Shown here: in pieces, positions 1-5,093 of the stretch
Numbering within the stretch: the stretch's first letter is position 1
Layout of the letters: every line of letters starts with the position of its first letter
Notes under the pieces: model-generated
Databases searched by the model: none
Seen by the model: only the letters and a program-made list of their open reading frames with translations
What the model was told of the DNA's origin: nothing
From: an uncultured Clostridium sp.
GTDB lineage: Bacteria > Bacillota > Clostridia > Oscillospirales > Acutalibacteraceae
Assembly: GCA_900547915.1 (NCBI GenBank)
Contig: URIN01000131.1
Coordinates: forward strand, 1 to 5,093
Direction: 5' to 3'
DNA: 5,093 nucleotides
Program-made: the position numbers and the translations under genes

Positions 1-24
1 GCGTCAGATGTGTATAAGAGACAG
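1..24 (+). other. Sequencing adapter remnant (Nextera/Tn5 mosaic end)
   Basis: The first 24 bases match the 3' part of the Illumina Nextera read-1 transposase adapter. Positions 6-24 are the 19-base Tn5 mosaic end, AGATGTGTATAAGAGACAG. This is library-preparation sequence left on a contig end and not part of the genome. Genomic sequence begins at about base 25. It implies that the contig ends here, so nothing can be said about genes further left. Confidence 0.97.
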
Positions 25-108
25 GAATTATATCAATTCAATATTATTCGGTGCAAACTTTATGCAATAATTTTGCAGATAGTGTTTTTTCCACTTAAAG
101 ACTGTTTG

Positions 109-137
109 TTGAAGTAATCGAGGAAATATGGTAAACT
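109..137 (+). promoter_or_regulatory. Sigma-A promoter for the DUF4874/DUF4832-like gene
   Basis: A -35 box TTGAAG (109-114) is followed by a 17-base spacer and a -10 box TAAACT (132-137), with an extended -10 TG at 129-130. Box matches and spacing are what a housekeeping sigma factor of a Firmicute prefers. The -10 box ends 30 bases before the ATG at 168, leaving a short leader. The leader holds a Shine-Dalgarno-like AAAGGA (153-158), 9 bases before the start codon. No operator or riboswitch is evident. The stretch 25-108 is AT-rich and shows no gene. Confidence 0.75.
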
Positions 138-167
138 GAAATAAATGACCTGAAAGGACGGCACAAT

Positions 168-1529
168 ATGGAAAACACTGATTACGGTTTTATGCCGTTA
201 ATAAATTCCGAAAATGCGGATTTTTTGCTTAAAAATCCCAACAGAGGACTGCGCGGAGAAACGTATATAACTCTTGGCGAAAATTTAAGGGCATACCCCG
301 GAGAAAGCGAAGAACCGTTTGAACGTGCCGAAAGGCTTATAAAAAAATACGAGGAGGACTCCCCCACCGTATTTCAGACTTATGTATATCTGTGTGATTA
401 TTCGGCAAAGCTGCTTGACGAGCTTGCTTTTGAACAGCTGAAAAAATTTTTTGAAATATTTGAAAAGCACGGTATAAGGATTCTGCTTAGATTTGCGTAT
501 TCAACAGAAGACCAACCCGATGTGCCGTATGAAACGACAATGGCTCATTTGAATCAAATTGGCAAATGGTTTAGAGAAAACGAAACGCTTGTTAACAAAG
601 TGCTTTTCTGTATGCAGACAGGTATAATCGGATTCTGGGGAGAAGGTCATTCCTACCGCAATTTCAAGCGCAAATACATAAAAAACACAATAGAAGATGT
701 ATGCCGAATTACACCTGATGGGATATATAATCAGGTAAGAACATATTCTATGCTAAAAAAAGTTCCCATAGAATACAGCACAGTTGTAGGTATTCACGAT
801 GACTATATCACAGGCGACACTGCTCACAAATGGGCGTTTGTAAAAAGCACAAGTAAAAAGCGCTATGCACAAGTGACAAACCACGCACGTTTTACAGTAA
901 ATGACGGTGAGATGCCGTGGGGCAGAGCATATATAAATGACAGAAAAAGCCTTGGTCACTGTGACAATTTTAACGGAATAGAAGTTTTAAAACAGCTAAA
1001 AGCGTACTCACTTACTACATTTTCACTTGAGCACAACTACCGTGAGGACGATGGAAAAACATACAGCATGCAAAAATGGAAAGATGTTATGATGAGCTAT
1101 TCGGAGTGCGTTGAACAGGATCTTACCGTGAACCCGGAGCTTTTTAAAGACAAAAACGGCGAAAGCATCAAACGCAGTGTATTTGATATTATAAGATACC
1201 ATTTAGGTTATCAGATAGCCGTAAAAGACCTTTTCATCACTGAAAGCGAGTTCTTTTTTGCACTTATAAATTACGGCTTTGCGCCGCCTCTTACATTCAA
1301 TTATTTTGCGGCGGTATTTGAGGAAAAAGACGGATCAATAAAAGAAATACCGTTTGATAATTACAACAAAAACGCACTGCTAAGCGGCAAGACAATATCT
1401 TACAGGGCAACTGTGCCATTCGGTTGCAAACCGCTTGGTCTGAAGATGGAGACTGAAAAAGGCAGCGGCATCTATGCCCGTTTTGCAAATGATGTTGAAT
1501 TCAGAAACGGAATACAGTATTTTAAATAA
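168..1529 (+). CDS. DUF4874/DUF4832-like protein, putative glycoside-hydrolase-like TIM barrel
   Basis: This 453-residue protein resembles the paired DUF4874 (N-terminal) and DUF4832 (C-terminal) families, whose biochemical activity is not established as far as I know. Recognisable elements are NPNRGLR (residues 23-29, the usual NPxRG opening), a barrel strand and acidic loop at 144-163 containing GIIGFWGEGHSY, a GIHDDYITGD segment (208-217), and IIRYHLGYQIAV (341-352), which matches the IRxHLGY stretch before the final beta-rich part of DUF4832 proteins. In barrel hydrolases a GxWGEGH-type loop could carry a catalytic acid, with Glu159 as the candidate; that is inference. The N-terminus has no signal peptide and there is no membrane segment, so it is probably cytoplasmic, unlike many secreted relatives. 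The start is the ATG at 168, preceded by AAAGGA and a good promoter. No terminator is visible after it, so read-through into yebC is possible. A surface-polysaccharide role is suggested only by family habit and by nearby genes. Confidence 0.8.
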   Translation: MENTDYGFMPLINSENADFLLKNPNRGLRGETYITLGENLRAYPGESEEPFERAERLIKKYEEDSPTVFQTYVYLCDYSAKLLDELAFEQLKKFFEIFEKHGIRILLRFAYSTEDQPDVPYETTMAHLNQIGKWFRENETLVNKVLFCMQTGIIGFWGEGHSYRNFKRKYIKNTIEDVCRITPDGIYNQVRTYSMLKKVPIEYSTVVGIHDDYITGDTAHKWAFVKSTSKKRYAQVTNHARFTVNDGEMPWGRAYINDRKSLGHCDNFNGIEVLKQLKAYSLTTFSLEHNYREDDGKTYSMQKWKDVMMSYSECVEQDLTVNPELFKDKNGESIKRSVFDIIRYHLGYQIAVKDLFITESEFFFALINYGFAPPLTFNYFAAVFEEKDGSIKEIPFDNYNKNALLSGKTISYRATVPFGCKPLGLKMETEKGSGIYARFANDVEFRNGIQYFK

Positions 1530-1532
1530 CCC

Positions 1533-1561
1533 TTGAAAGAAACGCGCTTATATGGTAAAAT
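1533..1561 (+). promoter_or_regulatory. Sigma-A promoter for yebC
   Basis: A -35 box TTGAAA (1533-1538), a 17-base spacer and a -10 box TAAAAT (1556-1561) with extended TG at 1553-1554 form a near-ideal promoter. It starts three bases after the stop codon of the preceding gene. The -10 box ends 43 bases before the yebC ATG. It shares the ten bases ATATGGTAAA with the promoter at 109-137, and has the same spacer length. Confidence 0.8.
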
Positions 1562-1604
1562 TATTGCGGTTTTTAAAGAATAGATACAGTGAGGAGTTGT
1601 TTAA

Positions 1605-2348
1605 ATGAGCGGCCATTCAAAATGGAGCACAATCAAGAGAAAAAAAGGCGCAAATGACGCCGCAAGAGCAAAGATTTTCACTAAAATAGGACGTGAACTT
1701 GCAGTTGCAGTTAAGAACGGCGGTCCTGACCCTAATGTTAACTCAAAACTCAAGGATGTTATTGCAAAAGCAAAGCAGAACAATGTGCCTAACGATAATA
1801 TTGAAAGAATGCTGAAAAAAGCATCTGGCGAAAGCGGCGGAGCAGATTACGAGGAAATCATTTACGAGGGTTACGGTCCAAGCGGCGTAGCTGTTGTAGT
1901 TGAAGCGCTTACAGATAACAGAAACCGCACAGCGGCTGAAGTAAGGCACTGCTTTGATAAAGCAGGCGGCAATATGGGTACTTCAGGTTCCGTTATGTTT
2001 ATGTTCAGCAGGCAGGGCGTTATTCTCATAGAAAAAGAAGACGTTGACGAAGACGCACTTATGCTTGATGCACTTGACGCAGGCGCAACAGACTTTATAA
2101 CTGATGACGCAGATGTGTTTGAGATTAGAACCGAAGCAAACGATGTTGGCGCAATAAGAGATGATCTTGAAGCGAAGGGATACACCGTAATTTCAAGTGA
2201 AGCTGCTTACATTCCCGCCACATACACTCGCCTTGAAAATGAGGACGATATGATGAAGATGAGCCGAATGATTGAAATGTTTGAAGAGGACGATGACGTT
2301 CAGGCTATCTGGCACAACTGGGAAAACGAGAGCGACTACGAAGGCTGA
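1605..2348 (+). CDS. yebC: YebC/PmpR (TACO1) family protein
   Basis: At 247 residues this is a full-length member of the YebC/TACO1 family. The hallmark opening MSGHSKW (1-7) is followed by KGANDAARAKIFTKIGREL (14-32). NNVPNDNIERMLKKA (59-73), YEGYGPSGVAVVVEA (87-101) and LTDNRNRTAAEVRH (102-115) follow, then GGNMGTSGSVMF (121-132) and the acidic C-terminal end with DDVQAIWHNW (230-239). The family was long annotated as a DNA-binding transcriptional regulator (PmpR). More recent work on bacterial members and mitochondrial TACO1 points to a ribosome-associated role in translating difficult, proline-rich stretches. It is cytoplasmic. The start is fixed by the conserved MSGHSKW and by GAGGAG (1591-1596), 8 bases upstream. 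It has its own promoter, is not near ruvC or ruvA here, and ends in a strong terminator. Nothing is truncated. Confidence 0.97.
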   Translation: MSGHSKWSTIKRKKGANDAARAKIFTKIGRELAVAVKNGGPDPNVNSKLKDVIAKAKQNNVPNDNIERMLKKASGESGGADYEEIIYEGYGPSGVAVVVEALTDNRNRTAAEVRHCFDKAGGNMGTSGSVMFMFSRQGVILIEKEDVDEDALMLDALDAGATDFITDDADVFEIRTEANDVGAIRDDLEAKGYTVISSEAAYIPATYTRLENEDDMMKMSRMIEMFEEDDDVQAIWHNWENESDYEG

Positions 2349-2381
2349 TCGCTTTTATTCGAAACATAAAAACAGCAAAAC

Positions 2382-2420
2382 AAAAAGGTCTGAGCAAATT
2401 GCTCAGACCTTTTATTTATG
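2382..2420. terminator. Bidirectional intrinsic terminator between convergent genes
   Basis: A perfect 9-bp GC-containing stem, GGTCTGAGC (2387-2395) and GCTCAGACC (2401-2409), encloses the 5-base loop AAATT. It is extended by four A:T pairs (2383-2386 with 2410-2413). On the plus strand the T-rich tail is TTTTATTTAT; on the minus strand the tail reads TTTTTGTTTTG. It can therefore stop both yebC, whose stop codon lies 33 bases upstream, and the minus-strand operon arriving from the right. The minus-strand stop codon (2412-2414) lies within the A:T extension of the stem. Confidence 0.93.
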
Positions 2421-3599
2421 ACGTAGTTTATTAAAGAAGCGTTTTAACACTCTTGATAACCTATTACCGAAACTTCGGCTCAAAACATTCACCTGTTTTT
2501 TCAGCGTTTCTATCTCCTGCTTAGAAGCAGAAATTTCGGTATTAAGTTCAGATATTTGATTTTCATACTGTTTGCGCTTAATAAGGTGATTATAGCGTTC
2601 AAACCAAAAATCATTCACGGAAAGCGCCATAACATTAGCCTTATCCACTGACATACCGTTTGAAAGAGCTATAATGATTTCAAAAATCATTTTAAATATC
2701 GATACAGAATCAAAAGAATTGTGCGCATCTGAAACACCCCAGGCAGAATATGTCCAAAAGAAAGCATTTCCCGACTGAGCTATACCGTACTTGTGATCAA
2801 AATCAAAGTGCTTTTTGAAATAAGGAATGCTGTTTGTTGCATCCTTTGCAGAAAAAACATTTGTAATAAACAGATATGTATTTTCGGGGTTGCGCTTTAT
2901 TATTCCGGCAACATCATCACGCTTTATGAAGTCTTCATCTGTTTTTACATCTATCTTTGCAAACTTTGCGAACTCATTTACGGTATATGGAAAATTGGGG
3001 GTATCATACTGCCCGTTTACAGTGCAGATACACGAACCTTTTATATAATCAGACATAGCCACAGCTGACGGTCCGCCTCCTGAACGGCCGTACAGGATTA
3101 TATGCTTGTTCTCTATTCCAAGAATCTGCGCAACTCTTTTAATAAGTACCGCTGTATCCTGCCTATAGTCATCAGTTTCTGTACCATAATACAGGCCAAT
3201 CACCATATCAGGATAAGTATGATACATAGGATCATCGATACACAGCAGTGAGGCATTTATATCCTTATACCAAGACCAGCTTGAAAAAGTGGGATAAGGC
3301 GCCACACCCACAGCGCGTGTACGTGCGCCGGAAAGAAACACAACAAGATAATCTGCGGTGCCCCTTTTAAAGAAACACTCTAGATGAGCAGATTTAACGT
3401 CCGCATAAAATCTGTCTTCCGGAAGTTCATCACTGTCAAGCAGAAACTCAACAGGTTCTTTTTCAACAAGTGATACATCTGCTTTCTTTTCAATGATTTT
3501 TTTAACTTCCTGCACCGTCTCTTTCCATTCTTCCCGTTCGGGAATTATCTGCGGATTAGTGAAATTAAGTTTTTCAATTTCTTCAAAAATATTATCCAT
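2412..3599 (-). CDS. Alpha/beta-hydrolase-like serine hydrolase with C-terminal coiled coil, probably surface-glycan linked
   Basis: I do not recognise a named gene. The 395-residue protein has an alpha/beta-hydrolase core at about residues 75-310. The strand ADYLVVFLSGAR (82-93) carries the likely oxyanion region, and HIILYGRSGGGPSA (166-179) is the nucleophile elbow with Ser173 in GxSxGG. Asp253 (in FSAKDATN) and His293 (in SDAHNSF) are plausible triad partners. The N-terminal 60 residues are charged and helical. Residues about 338-372 form a predicted coiled coil (heptad-like ENQISELNTEI onward), followed by a strongly basic tail ending in LRHK. There is no signal peptide or membrane segment, so it is cytoplasmic, perhaps bound to the membrane through the tail. 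Only 13 bases separate it from the exporter ATPase upstream, implying co-transcription. No Shine-Dalgarno precedes the ATG and the next Met is residue 125, so translation may be coupled. Acyl-ester or acetyl hydrolysis on a surface glycan, or an Asp2-like accessory role, are possibilities inferred from fold and context only. Confidence 0.78.
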   Translation of the reverse strand: MDNIFEEIEKLNFTNPQIIPEREEWKETVQEVKKIIEKKADVSLVEKEPVEFLLDSDELPEDRFYADVKSAHLECFFKRGTADYLVVFLSGARTRAVGVAPYPTFSSWSWYKDINASLLCIDDPMYHTYPDMVIGLYYGTETDDYRQDTAVLIKRVAQILGIENKHIILYGRSGGGPSAVAMSDYIKGSCICTVNGQYDTPNFPYTVNEFAKFAKIDVKTDEDFIKRDDVAGIIKRNPENTYLFITNVFSAKDATNSIPYFKKHFDFDHKYGIAQSGNAFFWTYSAWGVSDAHNSFDSVSIFKMIFEIIIALSNGMSVDKANVMALSVNDFWFERYNHLIKRKQYENQISELNTEISASKQEIETLKKQVNVLSRSFGNRLSRVLKRFFNKLRHK

Positions 3600-3602
3600 A
3601 TA

Positions 3603-3618
3603 AAATAAGCGCTTATTT
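3603..3618. repeat. Perfect 16-bp palindrome at the ATPase/hydrolase junction
   Basis: AAATAAGCGCTTATTT is fully self-complementary, centred on CG at 3610-3611. It covers the last codon and stop codon of the ATPase gene and most of the 13-base gap before the hydrolase start. The core TAAGCGCTTA fits the TAAnCGnTTA form typical of LacI/GalR-family operators. As RNA it could fold only into a weak 6-bp A/T stem around GCGC. It has no T-run suitable for termination. Its function is unknown and chance remains possible. Confidence 0.6.
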
Positions 3619-4449
3619 AGCGTCCGTTTCCTTTTGCTTCTTTGCGGCTACAACTTTTCCGAGGATTTCCTTTTCCTCTTTCATTGCCTTAGCCTTACTA
3701 TCCTTTACTCCGCGTGTCATCTGGTCATAGATATCCGAAACTTCGTCAACATTGCCTTTGGCAATTATTTTTCCGTGATCAAGAAGAATAGCAGTATCAC
3801 AGATAGCCTTTACCTGTTCAATACTGTGTGAAACGAAGAGTACCGTAACACCCTTTTCAAACATGGACTGAACTTTTTTAAGGCTCTTAGTACGGAATTT
3901 TGCGTCACCAACTGAAAGGACTTCATCAAGAATAAGCACATCGGGTTCAACCGCTGTTGCAATGGAAAATCCGAGACGTGCGCGCATACCTGAGGAATAG
4001 TTCTTAAGAGGAACGTTTATGAAATTTCCGAGCTCAGAGAACTCAACTATCTCATCATACTTTGATTGGATATACTCTCTAGTATATCCGAGAATAGCAC
4101 CGTAAAGGAAAATATTTTCCTTACCTGAATAGTTGGGATCAAATCCAGCACCGAGCTCAAGCAACGGGGCGATAACACCCTGCTTTTCAACCTTTCCGGA
4201 AGACGGCTTGTAAACACCTACTATTGTTTTAAGCAATGTACTTTTGCCAGCTCCGTTAAATCCGAGAATAGCAAGATGCTCACCTTTTTTAACATCAAAG
4301 CTTATATTTTGAAGAGCATAAAACTTTTTATATTCAAGCCTATGCGAAACAAGCTTTATTACATATTCTTTTAAGTTATCAACCTTTTCCTTATTCAGGT
4401 TGAAGGACATTGTTACGTCCTGTACCGATATAGCTACATCATCACGCAT
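3613..4449 (-). CDS. Polysaccharide/teichoic-acid ABC exporter, ATP-binding subunit (Wzt/TagH-like)
   Basis: This is the cytoplasmic nucleotide-binding subunit of an ABC-2-type exporter that moves lipid-linked surface polysaccharide or teichoic acid across the membrane. Numbered from the ATG at 4449 (278 residues): Walker A GFNGAGKST (63-71), the family-typical LLELGAGFDPNYSGKEN (96-112) in the Q-loop region, ABC signature YSSGM (151-155), Walker B VLILDE (171-176) with catalytic Glu176, D-loop SVGDAKF (179-185) and switch His208 in VSH. The N-terminal stretch between SFNLNKEKVDNLKEY and KKFYALQNISF is characteristic of Wzt/TagH proteins. It lacks the large C-terminal carbohydrate-binding domain of some Wzt proteins and ends in a Lys/Glu/Ala-rich tail. 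I prefer the ATG at 4449, which has AGG 7 bases upstream and matches the usual family N-terminus; an in-frame GTG at 4485 would add 12 residues but has no Shine-Dalgarno. No Wzm/TagG permease gene adjoins it, which is unusual. The hydrolase gene follows after 13 bases. Confidence 0.93.
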   Translation of the reverse strand: MRDDVAISVQDVTMSFNLNKEKVDNLKEYVIKLVSHRLEYKKFYALQNISFDVKKGEHLAILGFNGAGKSTLLKTIVGVYKPSSGKVEKQGVIAPLLELGAGFDPNYSGKENIFLYGAILGYTREYIQSKYDEIVEFSELGNFINVPLKNYSSGMRARLGFSIATAVEPDVLILDEVLSVGDAKFRTKSLKKVQSMFEKGVTVLFVSHSIEQVKAICDTAILLDHGKIIAKGNVDEVSDIYDQMTRGVKDSKAKAMKEEKEILGKVVAAKKQKETDAK

Positions 4450-4487
4450 GGCTGTACCTACCTTTTTTTGTTTGATTGAATTCACAA

Positions 4488-4502
4488 TACGGCAATGCCG
4501 CA
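4488..4502 (-). repeat. Small inverted repeat in the ilvD-ATPase spacer
   Basis: On the minus strand CGGC-ATT-GCCG, extended by one G:U and one T:A pair, lies 6 bases after the ilvD stop codon. It could form a short 6-bp hairpin. It is not followed by a T-run, so it is a poor terminator; it could be a processing or partial attenuation site, or chance. No convincing promoter is seen between ilvD and the ATPase gene, so the two may be co-transcribed. Confidence 0.35.
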
Positions 4503-4508
4503 GTGAAA

Positions 4509-5093
4509 TCAGTCGTCAAATACTGCGCCTTTGGCTCCGCTTGTAACATGCTGTGCATATCTCTTGATATATCCAGTAAGTTCCTGAACGGGCGGATGCC
4601 AATTAGCTTTTCTCTTTGCAAGCTCCTCATCTGAAATATTCACTCTAAGAACTCTTGCAGGGATATCGATTTCGATCTCGTCTCCGTCCTCAACAAGGGC
4701 AATATTGCCGCCTGCTGCTGCCTCTGGACTTACATGACCGATGCAGGCACCTCTTGTTGCGCCGCTAAATCTGCCGTCAGTAAGCAGGGCAACCGAATTG
4801 CCGAGACCCATACCGATGATCGCAGATGTGGGTGAAAGCATTTCACGCATACCGGGACCGCCTTTCGGTCCTTCATATCTGATAACAACAACGTCGCCTG
4901 CCTTGATCTTGCCGCCGTTGATTGCTTCAATTGCTTCTTCCTCGCTGTCATAACACTTTGCAGGACCCTTGTGCTGCATCATTTCAGGAAGAACAGCACC
5001 CTTCTTAACTACAGAGCCTTCCTCTGCAAGGTTGCCCCAAAGAACAGCGATACCTCCATCAGCAGAGAACGGATTATCAACAGTACGGATAAT
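4509..5093 (-). CDS. ilvD: Dihydroxy-acid dehydratase, C-terminal part (partial, runs off the right edge)
   Basis: IlvD dehydrates 2,3-dihydroxy-isovalerate and 2,3-dihydroxy-3-methylvalerate to the 2-keto acids that give valine and isoleucine (valine also feeds leucine and pantothenate). It is a cytoplasmic iron-sulphur enzyme. The reading frame is open from the right edge to the TGA at 4509-4511 and gives 194 residues; the full protein is about 550-560, so about 360 N-terminal residues, including the cluster cysteines, lie outside. In the visible part, [14 protein letters not shown] (1-14) is typical of the family, [13 protein letters not shown] (73-85) and [11 protein letters not shown] (105-115) are diagnostic, and the Ser in GRFSGAT is the proposed catalytic base. 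HVSPEA (120-125) and the [11 protein letters not shown] segment (155-165) also fit. The Met at 4982 is internal, not the start, because homology continues without a break upstream of it. It ends 59 bases before the preferred start of the exporter ATPase, on the same strand. Confidence 0.97.
   Translation of the reverse strand: MIRTVDNPFSADGGIAVLWGNLAEEGSVVKKGAVLPEMMQHKGPAKCYDSEEEAIEAINGGKIKAGDVVVIRYEGPKGGPGMREMLSPTSAIIGMGLGNSVALLTDGRFSGATRGACIGHVSPEAAAGGNIALVEDGDEIEIDIPARVLRVNISDEELAKRKANWHPPVQELTGYIKRYAQHVTSGAKGAVFDD

Noticed and set aside
1..24. A genuine transposon end (Tn5/IS50)
   Set aside because: The bases flanking the mosaic end are commercial adapter sequence and sit exactly at the contig start. 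There is no transposase gene or target duplication.
63..90. TGCAA/TTGCA hairpin followed a few bases later by a run of six T
   Set aside because: The stem is only 5 bp and the T-run is separated from it by 7 bases, so it is not a credible terminator for a gene lost to the left.
1871..2185. 104-codon open frame antisense to yebC
   Set aside because: Its serine/alanine-rich, low-complexity translation mirrors the Asp/Glu/Ala codons of yebC on the other strand. It has no recognisable domain and lies wholly inside a firmly identified gene.
2673..2691. 8-bp inverted repeat AATGATTT/AAATCATT with a 3-base loop
   Set aside because: It lies inside the hydrolase coding sequence, is almost entirely A:T, and arises from Ile/Phe/Met codons (KMIFEII). 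It is weak as a hairpin and has no GC stem for termination.
2793..3068. Two overlapping plus-strand open frames within the hydrolase gene
   Set aside because: Their composition is that of antisense shadows (Cys/Ile/Phe-rich), they have no recognisable domain, and the minus-strand frame is clearly the coding one.
4488..4502. Terminator separating ilvD from the exporter operon
   Set aside because: The stem is short and no T-run follows it on the minus strand, so it is listed only as a weak repeat.
1..5093. CRISPR array, tRNA/rRNA, prophage, toxin-antitoxin or defence system
   Set aside because: I saw no regularly spaced repeats, tRNA-like folds, integrase, transposase or small paired genes. 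The five genes and their signals account for nearly all of the window.

Overview
The window looks like chromosomal DNA from a low- to mid-GC Clostridia member, probably of the Ruminococcus/Oscillospiraceae type. This rests on protein resemblance (a clostridial YebC and IlvD, and a Wzt/TagH-like ATPase), on sigma-A promoters of the TTGAAR-N17-TGnTAAAMT type, and on AT-rich spacers. The placement is an inference, not a database result. The first 24 bases are not biological: they match the Nextera/Tn5 sequencing adapter, so base 1 is probably a contig edge and whatever lay to the left is lost.

Left half, plus strand. A short spacer carries a well-formed promoter. It is followed by a 453-residue protein resembling the DUF4874/DUF4832 (TIM-barrel, glycoside-hydrolase-like) families, with no signal peptide. 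Three bases after its stop codon begins a second promoter of almost identical design, which drives yebC, a conserved YebC/TACO1-family protein. A strong hairpin that can work in both directions closes yebC and also closes the genes converging from the right.

Right half, minus strand. Reading in the direction of transcription (right to left), the order is: the C-terminal third of ilvD (dihydroxy-acid dehydratase, running off the right edge), a Wzt/TagH-like ATP-binding subunit of a polysaccharide or teichoic-acid ABC exporter, and a serine alpha/beta-hydrolase-like protein with a C-terminal coiled coil and a basic tail. The last two genes are 13 bases apart, and a perfect 16-bp palindrome spans the junction. 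No permease partner for the ATPase is present.

Three of the five genes (the DUF4874/4832 protein, the exporter ATPase and the hydrolase) fit a surface-glycan theme. The other two (yebC and ilvD) are housekeeping genes lying among them. There is no sign of a phage, transposon, CRISPR array, RNA gene or defence system. The most interesting items are the exporter ATPase/hydrolase pair without a visible permease, and the palindromic, Shine-Dalgarno-less junction between them.
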